Assembly: GCF_027257155.1 (NCBI RefSeq)
Contig: NZ_JAPWDU010000003.1
Coordinates: 682,001-746,000, forward strand
Direction of reading: 5' to 3'
Length of the DNA: 64,000 bases
Source: Cerasicoccus sp. TK19100
GTDB taxonomy: Bacteria > Verrucomicrobiota > Verrucomicrobiia > Opitutales > Cerasicoccaceae
A model generated the notes under the pieces. The model ran no database searches. It was not told where the DNA came from and worked only from the letters and a program-made list of their open reading frames with translations. Within the stretch, counting starts at the first letter, position 1. Each line of letters begins with the position of its first letter. Positions 56,911-64,000 of the stretch are shown here, in pieces. A program made the translations under genes and the position numbers.

Positions 56911-59501
56911 GCCAGGATCGATTCAGTTTGCCGATACATCAGATTAGCTCTGCGTTGCAAAGTGCTTTGCAGTGCAAAGTTCCCCGCGCGATCTTGCAGG
57001 CCCCGACCGGCTCGGGTAAGTCGACGCAGGCACCGCAGATCATCCTTGATGCTGGGCTCGTGCCCGAGGGGCAACAAATCGTGGTGCTGCAACCACGCCG
57101 CTTGGCGGCGCGGCTCTTGGCTAAGCGAATTGCCCACGAGCGTGGCGGACGGTTGGGCGACGAGGTGGGCTACCACATCCGCTTCGACCGGCAGTTCGGC
57201 GCTGACACCCGCATCAAGCTCGTGACCGAAGGTATCCTGCTACGGCAGATGTTGACTGACCCGCAGTTGTCCAATGTCGGCGCAGTCGTATTTGACGAAT
57301 TCCACGAGCGGCATTTGTACAGCGATCTCGGGATTGCGATGGTTCGGCAACTGCAGGAAACCACGCGGCCGGACCTGAAAATTATCGTCATGTCGGCGAC
57401 GCTCGACACGGAGTCGTTGTCCGATTACCTGGCCCCCGCCGAGGTGCTGACGGTCGAGACGCGCACCTTCCCGCTGACCATTGAATATTCCGCTGGTGCA
57501 CAAAAAGTGGCCGGTGCGCCGGTCTGGGATCAAGCCGCTCATCACTTTGATCGACTGGCCCGCGAGCACGATGGCGATTGCCTGATCTTCATGCCGGGGG
57601 CCTATGAGATTAAGCGCACAGTGGAGTCGATTCAGTGCACCAAGACCGGGCGCGAGTCGTTGGTCTTTCCGCTTTATGGCGAGCTGCGACCTGAGGAACA
57701 GGACGCCGCCGTCGCTCAATACGATAAGCGCAAAGTGGTGGTCGCGACGAACGTTGCGGAAACGTCCATCACCATCGATGGCGTGCGCTTGGTGATCGAT
57801 AGCGGTCTCGTTCGTGTGGCGCGCTACGACCCGCATCGCGGCGTGAACACCTTGCTCATCGAAAAGACCAGCCGTGCTTCCGCTGATCAGCGCGCGGGCC
57901 GCGCGGGGCGCACGGCGCCGGGCCACGCGCTGCGCCTATGGAGCGAGAAAGAGCACGAGCATCGTGACGAACGCGAACTGGCGGAGATCAAGCGCATCGA
58001 CCTCAGTGAAACACTGCTCTCGCTGGGCAAGGCCGGGGTGACCGATTTTCGTGCATTTCCGTGGTTTGAAAAACCCGAGCCAGCATCGCTGGATCGCGGT
58101 ATCGAACTGCTGATGGACCTTGGTGCTTTGCGTCGCAAAGTTGATTTGCCACGCAAAGTAAAAGGCGAGCATTACGAGCTGACGGAGATTGGCCGTAAGT
58201 TGGCGGACTTCCCGCTGCACCCGCGCTGGGCTCGCCTCCTGCTCGCCGCGCACGAGGAAGGCTGCGTCTGGCATGCGGCGCTGCTGGCCGCCTTTGCCCA
58301 GGGGCGTGATCTGCTGCTGCCGCTGAACGACCGCCGTAAACGCGAAGAACGCGAGGCCGTGCTTGGCGATTCGCCTTCAGACTTTTTTCAATGGCTCTCG
58401 GCATGGGGCATGGCACGTAAGCAAAACTTCAACCACGGCTTCTGCCGGCAATGGGGCATCCACGCGAACGCCAGTCGTGACGCGGATCGCGCGGCCGAGC
58501 AGTTCCGCCGCATTGCCGAAGCTCAGGGGTTGAACGCTGGCCCGGGCCCGTTGGATGAGGATGCGCTGCGCCGCTGTCTGCTCTTGGCGTTTTCCGATCA
58601 CCTGGCCAAGCGCGATGGCCGCGGCACGCTGCGCTGTTCGATTGTCCATGGTCGCCGCGGCGAGCTGAAGCGCGACAGCGCAGCTCGCGATGCCGAGCTA
58701 TTCGTGGCTGCCGAGATCGACGAGATCGAAATGCGTGGCGACGTGAATACTATCCTCTCGTTGGCAACCGAGATTGAGGAAGCGTGGCTGGAGGAATTTT
58801 TTCCGGATGACTTTGCGGTGCAAAGTGAAGTCGTTTACGACAAGGACATGCGCCGCGTCGTGCTGCGTGAAGAGCGTAAGTTTCGTGACCTCGTGCTTTC
58901 TTCCACCGATCGCGGCGAGCCAACCAGTGACCAAGCCGCCGCACTACTGGCCGACGAAATTATGGCCGGCAAGCTGGAGCTGAAAAAGTGGACTGGCCAG
59001 CGGGATGAATGGATCAAGCGTGTTAACTTTGCGGCGCAAAGTTTCCCGGAGCTGGAGATCGAAGTCATCGACGACGAGGCCCGCAAAATGATCTTGGAGC
59101 AATTCTGCTACGGCTGCGTGAGCTATAAGGAAATTCGCGACAAGGACCCTTGGCCGTTTTTAAAAGACTGGCTAACGGGCGAGCAGCTGGCCGCACTGGA
59201 CTACTTGGCCCCGGAGAGCTTCACGCTGCCCAACCGCCGCAAGCCGGGCTCGATCCGATATGAGCCTGATGCACCCGGTGGCCCGCGTGCGGTGATCTCC
59301 AGCAAGCTGCAGGATTTTTACGATGTCGACGCCAAAGACCTGATGATTGGCAATGGCCGCATACCGCTGGTCGTTGAAATGCTCGCCCCCAATGGCCGCC
59401 CCTGCCAAATCACCGAGGACTTGGCGAATTTCTGGAAGACGTCTTATGAAGGCGTGAAAAAGGAGCTCAAGGGCCGCTACCCCAAGCACGAATGGCGCTA
59501 A
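56907..59501 (+). CDS. hrpB: ATP-dependent RNA helicase HrpB
   Basis: An 864-residue DEAH-type helicase. The ATG at 56907 overlaps the TGA of the upstream gene in ATGA. Walker A is APTGSGKST near residue 33, and the DEAH-equivalent box is DEFHERHLYSD near 129, as usual in HrpB. Motif III is VMSATLDTESL, and the helicase C domain contains TNVAETSITIDGVR and SADQRAGRAGRTAPG. HrpB_C features occupy the last 350 residues (LPNRRKPGSIRYE, KLQDFYDVDAKD). Cellular role: RNA remodelling, mostly non-essential. At least four CTTTGC-NNN-GCAAAG palindromes or variants interrupt the frame, one of which coincides with about 15 extra residues (RRKVDLPRKVKG near 407). Confidence 0.94.
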   Translation: MSQDRFSLPIHQISSALQSALQCKVPRAILQAPTGSGKSTQAPQIILDAGLVPEGQQIVVLQPRRLAARLLAKRIAHERGGRLGDEVGYHIRFDRQFGADTRIKLVTEGILLRQMLTDPQLSNVGAVVFDEFHERHLYSDLGIAMVRQLQETTRPDLKIIVMSATLDTESLSDYLAPAEVLTVETRTFPLTIEYSAGAQKVAGAPVWDQAAHHFDRLAREHDGDCLIFMPGAYEIKRTVESIQCTKTGRESLVFPLYGELRPEEQDAAVAQYDKRKVVVATNVAETSITIDGVRLVIDSGLVRVARYDPHRGVNTLLIEKTSRASADQRAGRAGRTAPGHALRLWSEKEHEHRDERELAEIKRIDLSETLLSLGKAGVTDFRAFPWFEKPEPASLDRGIELLMDLGALRRKVDLPRKVKGEHYELTEIGRKLADFPLHPRWARLLLAAHEEGCVWHAALLAAFAQGRDLLLPLNDRRKREEREAVLGDSPSDFFQWLSAWGMARKQNFNHGFCRQWGIHANASRDADRAAEQFRRIAEAQGLNAGPGPLDEDALRRCLLLAFSDHLAKRDGRGTLRCSIVHGRRGELKRDSAARDAELFVAAEIDEIEMRGDVNTILSLATEIEEAWLEEFFPDDFAVQSEVVYDKDMRRVVLREERKFRDLVLSSTDRGEPTSDQAAALLADEIMAGKLELKKWTGQRDEWIKRVNFAAQSFPELEIEVIDDEARKMILEQFCYGCVSYKEIRDKDPWPFLKDWLTGEQLAALDYLAPESFTLPNRRKPGSIRYEPDAPGGPRAVISSKLQDFYDVDAKDLMIGNGRIPLVVEMLAPNGRPCQITEDLANFWKTSYEGVKKELKGRYPKHEWR
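56953..59043. repeat. CTTTGC-NNN-GCAAAG palindromes inside hrpB
   Basis: Copies lie at 56955-56980 (overlapping GCAAAG-TG-CTTTGC and CTTTGC-AGT-GCAAAG), 58126-58140 (loop GTC), 58145-58157 (TTTGC-CAC-GCAAA), 58810-58826 (ACTTTGC-GGT-GCAAAGT) and 59025-59043 (AACTTTGC-GGC-GCAAAGTT). A related one follows pfkB at 54206-54224. All keep the frame open. Confidence 0.75.
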
Positions 59502-59523
59502 GCAACGTGCCGTTGCATCCAGA
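59502..59523 (+). repeat. post-stop hairpin repeat after hrpB
   Basis: Beginning at the base after the hrpB stop: GCAAC-GTGCC-GTTGC, then ATCCAGA. The same 22-base string with two changes begins at the base after the dnaE stop (63513-63534). Confidence 0.7.
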
Positions 59524-59577
59524 TTTTTGTAATGTTTGCGAATGGGGTCAGGGCCGGAGTGCTGTGATCAATGGTTG

Positions 59578-59662
59578 TTATTCACAATGGAATTGGCCGT
59601 CTAGTGTCTTTCTGGCGGCAAGGCGGGAAGTTATTCACTAATGTGAATAACATGGTGAATAA
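59578..59662. promoter_or_regulatory. cluster of DnaA-box-like sites upstream of dnaE
   Basis: TTATTCACA (59578-59586, +) and TGTGAATAA (59642-59650, the same box on -) both fit TTATNCACA exactly. TTATTCACT (59631-59639, +) and GGTGAATAA (59654-59662, -) differ at one position. Three of the four lie within 32 bases, 60-95 bases before the dnaE start. Confidence 0.5.
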
Positions 59663-59723
59663 GCCGTGAAGTTGTTCCGCTTGCGTTGGGAAAAATTGGC
59701 GGGCACAGTTGAGCGTTTCGCCG

Positions 59724-62700
59724 ATGTCCAAAGACCCTGAATTTGTCCACTTGCACGTTCACACGGATTACAGCCTGCTCGATGGCTGTAGCCGCACCGA
59801 TCGCCTGTGCCAGAAGGCGGCGGAGCTGGGCCAAAAGGCGATCGCGATAACCGACCACGGGGTGCTGTTCGGCTTGGCGGATTTTTATAAAAAGGCCGAC
59901 AAGGCCGGCGTAAAGCCGCTGCTGGGCTGCGAAATTTACCTGATTTTTGAGGACGAGCTCGGCGCGACCAACGACGTCAAAGCCAAGCAAAAGAGCCACC
60001 ACATGGGTCTTTTGGCGCGCAACTTCAAGGGCTACCAGAACCTGACCAAGCTCGTGAGCCTCGGCCATACCGAGGGCTTTTACCGCAACCCGCGCGTGTC
60101 GCGGCGGCAGCTGGCCGAGCATAGCGAGGGCCTGATCGGCTTTAGCGGATGCCTGGCGGCGGTGATTCCGCAGCGGCTGATGGACGGCGACTATGCGGGC
60201 GCCAAGGAGGCCTGCGGGTGGTTCGTTGATTTGTTTGGCAAAGAGTTTTTCTTCATCGAGCTGATGGACCACGGCATCGAGGAGCAACAGCGCATCATTC
60301 CGGATTTGCTCAAGCTGGCCAAGGAGTTCGACCTGAAAATCGTCGCCACCAACGACGTTCACTACGTCAACGACCAAGACTGGAAGCCGCACGATTCGCT
60401 GATCTGCATCCAGACCGGCGCGAAGCTGGCCGACGAAAAACGGCTACGCTACGACAGCAATCAGTTCTACCTGAAGAGCCGCCAGGAGATGGCGCAGGTG
60501 TTCGACCGCTACGATCCGAACTGCCTCATCAACACCAACGCCGTCGCCGAAATGTGCGAGGTGAAGCTGCCCTTTGGCGAGGACCATTACCCCGTTTACG
60601 AGAAGCCCATCGAGATCACGCACGCGGAAGATGTCGACAACTTCGACCGCATTCTCGACATCTACGAGCAGAAGAAAAACGAGATCAACGCCCGCGATGG
60701 CAAGGACCTGATCTCGCTTTCCGACCAGGAGCGTCTCGATTTTCGCAAAAACGGCCTCTACCTGTTTGAGCTTTGCAAAGAGGGGGTCAAGGAACGCTAC
60801 GATGTCGATTACGACACCTTCCGCGCGGCGGCCAAACCGGACGATGAAACCCACGAGTATCAATACCAGCTCAAGGTCTGCGATCAGCTGGACTACGAGC
60901 TGGCGATCATCATCGGCACGGGTTTCATCGACTACTTCCTGATCGTTTGGGACTTCATTAAGTGGGCGCGTGACCGGGGGATTCCGGTCGGCCCGGGTCG
61001 TGGTTCGGGTGCGGGTTGCGTGGTCGCCTACGTGTTGAAAATTACCGACATCGACCCGTTCCGCTTTGGCCTGCTCTTCGAGCGAATGCTCAACCTTGAG
61101 CGCGTCAGCCCGCCGGATTTCGACGTGGACTTCTGCATGCGCCGCCGTGATGACGTCGTCAATTATGTGCGCGAGAAATACGGCAAAGACCGCGTGGCGA
61201 ACATCATCACCTTCGGCACCTTTGGCGCAAAGATGATCGTGCGTGACCTGGCGCGCGTGAACGACATTCCTTTCGGTGAGGCGGACAAAATCGCGAAGAT
61301 GATCCCGGACGAGCTGAACATCTCGCTGGATGATTCCGTGGAAAAGTCGGCCGAGCTCCGCGCCGAGATCAAGACCAACCCGATTGCGAAGAAGATCATC
61401 GAGCAGGGCAAGGTCATCGAGGGCATGGTGCGCAATACGGGCAAGCACGCGTGCGGTGTGATCATTGCGGACCAGCCGATCACGAATCTGATCCCGGTGA
61501 CGCTGCAGGAAGGCGACCTGACCACGCAGTATCCAAAAGGGCCGAGCGAAGACCTCGGCTTGCTCAAGTGTGACTTTCTCGGCCTGAAAACGCTGACCGT
61601 TATTTCCGACGCACAAGAGAACGTGCGCCGTTTGCCGGGCATGGCCGACTTCGACATTGAAAAGGTCAGCCTCGAAGACGGCCCGACTTTTCAACTGCTC
61701 AAGGAGGCGAAAACGGTCGGCGTGTTTCAGCTGGAATCCGGTGGCATGCAGGGGCTGTGCCGTCAGCTGGAAGTGTCGAGCATGGATGAGATTGTGGCGC
61801 TCATCGCGCTGTATCGTCCGGGGCCGATGCAGTTTATTCCGCAATACATCCGGGGTAAAAAAGACCGCTCGACGATTCAGGTGCCGCACCCGCTTTTGAA
61901 AGAGCTGGTGGAGGAAACTTACGGTGTGCTCGTTTACCAGGAGCAGGTCATGCAGAGCGCGCAGATCATCGCCGGCTACACACTGGGCGGCGCGGATATT
62001 CTCCGCCGCGCGATGGGCAAGAAGATCAAGTCCGTCATGGATCAGCAGAAGGAGATCTTCATTAAGGGTGCCAAGGAACACCATGACATCTCCGCCAAGC
62101 AGGCCACGGAAATCTTCGGCATCCTGGAGAAGTTCGCGGAGTATGGTTTTAACAAATCCCACTCGGCGGCCTATGCGATGCTCTCGTATCGCACGGCCTT
62201 TTTGAAGGCGAACTTCCCGACCGAGTTCATGGCGGCAGTGCTGTCATCGGAGCTCGGTAACGCGGACAAGGTTTCGCACTTCGTCGAGGAAGCCGAGTCG
62301 ATGAAGATCGAGGTGCTCGGCCCGGACATCAACGAATCGCGGGAGATGTTTACGCCCGTCGTTCAATTGCAGAATGCGGATTGCGGATTGCGGAATGGTG
62401 ATGAGAGTGCTCAGAAATCTGAAATCGAAAATCCGCAATCTGAAATGGGTCGCATTCGTTTCGGCATGTCTGCGATTAAGGGCGTGGGCGATGCGGCGGC
62501 AAAGGTGATCATTGCCGAGCGCGAGGCAAATGGTCCTTACGAGGGCTTTCACGATTTCGCGCAGCGCGTCGATATGAAGGCCGTCAACAAGCGCGTGCTC
62601 GAGTGTTTGATCAAGACCGGCGCGTTTGATTTTGAGGGCGTGGACCGCCAGCATTTGCTCGACTCGATGGAGGGCATTCTCGCGGAAGTCGCCGACTTGC

Positions 62701-63512
62701 AGAAGGACAAGGAGACCGGCCAATCGAACTTGTTTGACCTCTTGGCCGAGCCTGAGCCCGCTGCGGGCAGCAAGTCCAGTGACAACCAATACGACACGCG
62801 CGGGCCCAAGATGACGCAGACCGATAAGCTTCAATTTGAGAAGGAGCTGCTCGGTTTTTACGTCTCCGGCCACCCGATGAACGCCTACGCCGGGCTTGAT
62901 GACATCATTAACAGCTTTGGCCCGGATGAGGACCTCAAGCGCTGGGATCGCGAGAGCTTCCGCTTGTGCGGGGTGATCAATAACATCGTTAAAAAACTCA
63001 CGCGTAAGGACAACCGGCCGTGGGCGTTTTTCACGCTTTCGACGCGTCGGCAAGCTTACCAAATCAACGTCTTCCCCGACGCCTTCGAGCAGAATATGCA
63101 GAACCTCGAGAACGCGTTCGTCGTGTGTGTCGAGGGCGAGATCCGCTACGACAGCGAGCGCGAGGAAGTGCGGCTCAACGCCAACCGCGTGGCCAAGCTC
63201 GACTCGTCGCTGTCGGCCTTTATCGATTCGGTGACCTTCTACGTGGACAACGATGCGACGCGCCTCGATGACTTCGCGCACGAGCTGTCGGACTACCTGC
63301 AAAGCAACGAAGGCCCGACTTCGGTTCGGTTGGCGATCATGACCGCACCCGACCGCGCGCTGCATGCCGATCTTGGGGTTTCGCTGAACTGCCAACTGCG
63401 CCCGGAGTCGTTTAAAAAGCTTCGCAGCCAACCCTGCGTCCGCGGGGTGCTCGGCCAGGCACGCTCCTTGCCCGAACCCCCCAAGCCCGCCTGGATGCGC
63501 GGCAAGAAGTGA
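59724..63512 (+). CDS. dnaE: DNA polymerase III alpha subunit
   Basis: A 1,262-residue replicative polymerase. ATG at 59724 leads directly to the PHP domain ([28 protein letters not shown]). The palm follows with [17 protein letters not shown] near 424 and catalytic Asp residues in [15 protein letters not shown] near 463. Further marks are [45 protein letters not shown] and the HhH segment [12 protein letters not shown]. The OB fold and C-terminal part complete the protein. Near residues 880-908 an extra segment ([16 protein letters not shown], then [10 protein letters not shown]) breaks the normal spacing. Its DNA looks like an intergenic repeat inserted in frame. Possible DnaA boxes lie upstream. 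Confidence 0.96.
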   Translation: MSKDPEFVHLHVHTDYSLLDGCSRTDRLCQKAAELGQKAIAITDHGVLFGLADFYKKADKAGVKPLLGCEIYLIFEDELGATNDVKAKQKSHHMGLLARNFKGYQNLTKLVSLGHTEGFYRNPRVSRRQLAEHSEGLIGFSGCLAAVIPQRLMDGDYAGAKEACGWFVDLFGKEFFFIELMDHGIEEQQRIIPDLLKLAKEFDLKIVATNDVHYVNDQDWKPHDSLICIQTGAKLADEKRLRYDSNQFYLKSRQEMAQVFDRYDPNCLINTNAVAEMCEVKLPFGEDHYPVYEKPIEITHAEDVDNFDRILDIYEQKKNEINARDGKDLISLSDQERLDFRKNGLYLFELCKEGVKERYDVDYDTFRAAAKPDDETHEYQYQLKVCDQLDYELAIIIGTGFIDYFLIVWDFIKWARDRGIPVGPGRGSGAGCVVAYVLKITDIDPFRFGLLFERMLNLERVSPPDFDVDFCMRRRDDVVNYVREKYGKDRVANIITFGTFGAKMIVRDLARVNDIPFGEADKIAKMIPDELNISLDDSVEKSAELRAEIKTNPIAKKIIEQGKVIEGMVRNTGKHACGVIIADQPITNLIPVTLQEGDLTTQYPKGPSEDLGLLKCDFLGLKTLTVISDAQENVRRLPGMADFDIEKVSLEDGPTFQLLKEAKTVGVFQLESGGMQGLCRQLEVSSMDEIVALIALYRPGPMQFIPQYIRGKKDRSTIQVPHPLLKELVEETYGVLVYQEQVMQSAQIIAGYTLGGADILRRAMGKKIKSVMDQQKEIFIKGAKEHHDISAKQATEIFGILEKFAEYGFNKSHSAAYAMLSYRTAFLKANFPTEFMAAVLSSELGNADKVSHFVEEAESMKIEVLGPDINESREMFTPVVQLQNADCGLRNGDESAQKSEIENPQSEMGRIRFGMSAIKGVGDAAAKVIIAEREANGPYEGFHDFAQRVDMKAVNKRVLECLIKTGAFDFEGVDRQHLLDSMEGILAEVADLQKDKETGQSNLFDLLAEPEPAAGSKSSDNQYDTRGPKMTQTDKLQFEKELLGFYVSGHPMNAYAGLDDIINSFGPDEDLKRWDRESFRLCGVINNIVKKLTRKDNRPWAFFTLSTRRQAYQINVFPDAFEQNMQNLENAFVVCVEGEIRYDSEREEVRLNANRVAKLDSSLSAFIDSVTFYVDNDATRLDDFAHELSDYLQSNEGPTSVRLAIMTAPDRALHADLGVSLNCQLRPESFKKLRSQPCVRGVLGQARSLPEPPKPAWMRGKK
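62361..62447. repeat. intergenic-type repeat inserted in frame in dnaE
   Basis: GCGGATTGCGGATTGCGGAA lies at 62376-62395. GATTGCGGATT (62379-62389) is inversely repeated as AATCCGCAATC (62430-62440). The right half also has two CTGAAAT strings (CAGAAATCTGAAATC and ATCTGAAATGG). About 29 codons are added between FTPVV and [12 protein letters not shown]. Confidence 0.75.
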
Positions 63513-63556
63513 GCAACGTGAGGTTGCATCCAGAGTTTCGCACATTGTGCGAAAAG
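63513..63556 (+). repeat. post-stop hairpin repeats after dnaE
   Basis: GCAAC-GTGAG-GTTGC then ATCCAGA (63513-63534, as after hrpB) is followed by TTTCGCAC-ATT-GTGCGAAA and AAG, the unit also found at the end of the oxidase gene (43680-43712). The second hairpin could help end transcription. Confidence 0.7.
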
Positions 63557-63593
63557 CGGTGGGGCAGGCGGTGATGCTGACGGAATTGTAGCT

Positions 63594-63723
63594 GGCGGAA
63601 CGCGAACCTCTGTGTTCGCATATAAGCCATCACTTTTGCAGTGTAATATAGCGTTCCCTGCGCGCAGTGATGTCGCGTATTTATAGAAGGATAGGAGGCG
63701 AACACAGAGGTTCGCGTTCCGCC
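63594..63723. repeat. perfect 26-bp inverted repeat with 78-bp spacer
   Basis: The arm 63594-63619 (GGCGGAACGCGAACC and on) is the exact reverse complement of 63698-63723. It lies between the convergent dnaE and lpxA. The spacer length nearly equals that of the inverted repeat at 52318-52462, though the arm sequences differ. Confidence 0.85.
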
Positions 63724-63742
63724 TGCTAGCGATTGGCGCGGG

Positions 63743-64000
63743 TTAAGCCCATCCACGGTCGCCGGCGGCGGCGAAATCGAGGATCATTTGGGCGATGCGG
63801 GAATCGGCCTGCGGGTGCTCGCGGAGCTTTTCAAGGGCCTGGGTCTTGTTAAGATTCTCGCGGTAGAAGATCTTGTAGATAGCACGGGCAAGGGAAATTT
63901 CTTCCGCCGTGAAGCCGTCGCGTTCGAGGCCGACTTTGTTGATCGTACGGACCTCGGCGGGGTTGCCGTCGGCAATCATGAAAGGGGGGATATCCTGCAC
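63743..64000 (-). CDS. lpxA: acyl-ACP--UDP-N-acetylglucosamine O-acyltransferase, 3' part
   Basis: The last 85 residues of LpxA, the first enzyme of lipid A synthesis; the 5' part lies beyond the window. QDIPPFMIADGNPAEVRTIN and KVGLERDGFTAEEISLARA are the typical end of the beta-helix and start of the C-terminal helical domain. The frame is open to the window edge. Its presence shows a lipopolysaccharide-type outer membrane. It converges with dnaE across the 26-bp inverted repeat. Confidence 0.92.
   Translation of the reverse strand: MQDIPPFMIADGNPAEVRTINKVGLERDGFTAEEISLARAIYKIFYRENLNKTQALEKLREHPQADSRIAQMILDFAAAGDRGWA

Noticed and set aside
60444-62162. 572-codon open frame on the minus strand opposite dnaE
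   Set aside because: dnaE is intact and certain; the opposite frame has no domain pattern and reflects G+C-rich third positions.

Overview
The window looks like chromosome from a marine-type Verrucomicrobiota bacterium, most likely the Opitutia/Puniceicoccales lineage. This is an inference from gene content: a free-standing OvoA C-terminal-like methyltransferase, an ABA4-like membrane protein, heparinase and GH88/105 carbohydrate enzymes, and a huge Sec-exported PKD/LamG/cadherin-like/RHS protein. Shine-Dalgarno signals are also weak before most genes. There is no rRNA, no transposase gene, no CRISPR array and no convincing prophage. One tRNA-Met is present.

Layout. 1-2 kb: the 3' end of katG faces an ACR3 arsenite efflux gene. 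2-28 kb: a polymorphic-toxin locus. A single gene encodes a protein of about 6,739 residues (signal peptide, PKD, eight LamG domains, about thirteen cadherin-like repeats, a beta-propeller-like section, Ig-like domains, an RHS/YD-repeat core and a C-terminal toxin tip). It is followed directly by a small putative immunity gene. Downstream lie two orphan cassettes, each a truncated copy of the RHS core, a different toxin tip and a different putative immunity gene. Tip 1 resembles NucA/NucB DNases, tip 2 resembles HYD1-type ADP-ribosyltransferases, and tip 3 is not recognised. The cores are nearly identical while tips and immunity genes are A+T-rich and unrelated, as expected for a toxin-swapping system. 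28-33 kb: sparse DNA with a hypothetical membrane protein, a GH88/105-like hydrolase, tRNA-Met, a STAS-domain protein and several dispersed repeats.

33-49 kb: ordinary single-gene units: a hybrid histidine kinase, a TerB-like protein, a CII-like HTH protein, a rhodanese membrane protein, proA, a dUTPase-like protein, metW, two paralogous membrane proteins, a glycolate/lactate oxidase, cysE, a secreted redoxin, an ABA4-like protein, a GT2 glycosyltransferase and a TPR-like protein split by an in-frame TAA. 49-64 kb: tex, an ovothiol-type methyltransferase, a PfkB sugar kinase, slyX, a heparinase II/III-like lyase overlapping hrpB, dnaE preceded by a cluster of DnaA-box-like sites, and the 3' end of lpxA.

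A second theme is repeats. Small palindromes, two long perfect inverted repeats with similar spacers, a 102-bp dispersed repeat and mosaic elements directly after stop codons occur between genes. Some lie inside coding sequence: CTTTGC-NNN-GCAAAG palindromes in hrpB, and an in-frame insert in dnaE resembling an intergenic repeat. The repeats appear to be shaping both gene ends and proteins.
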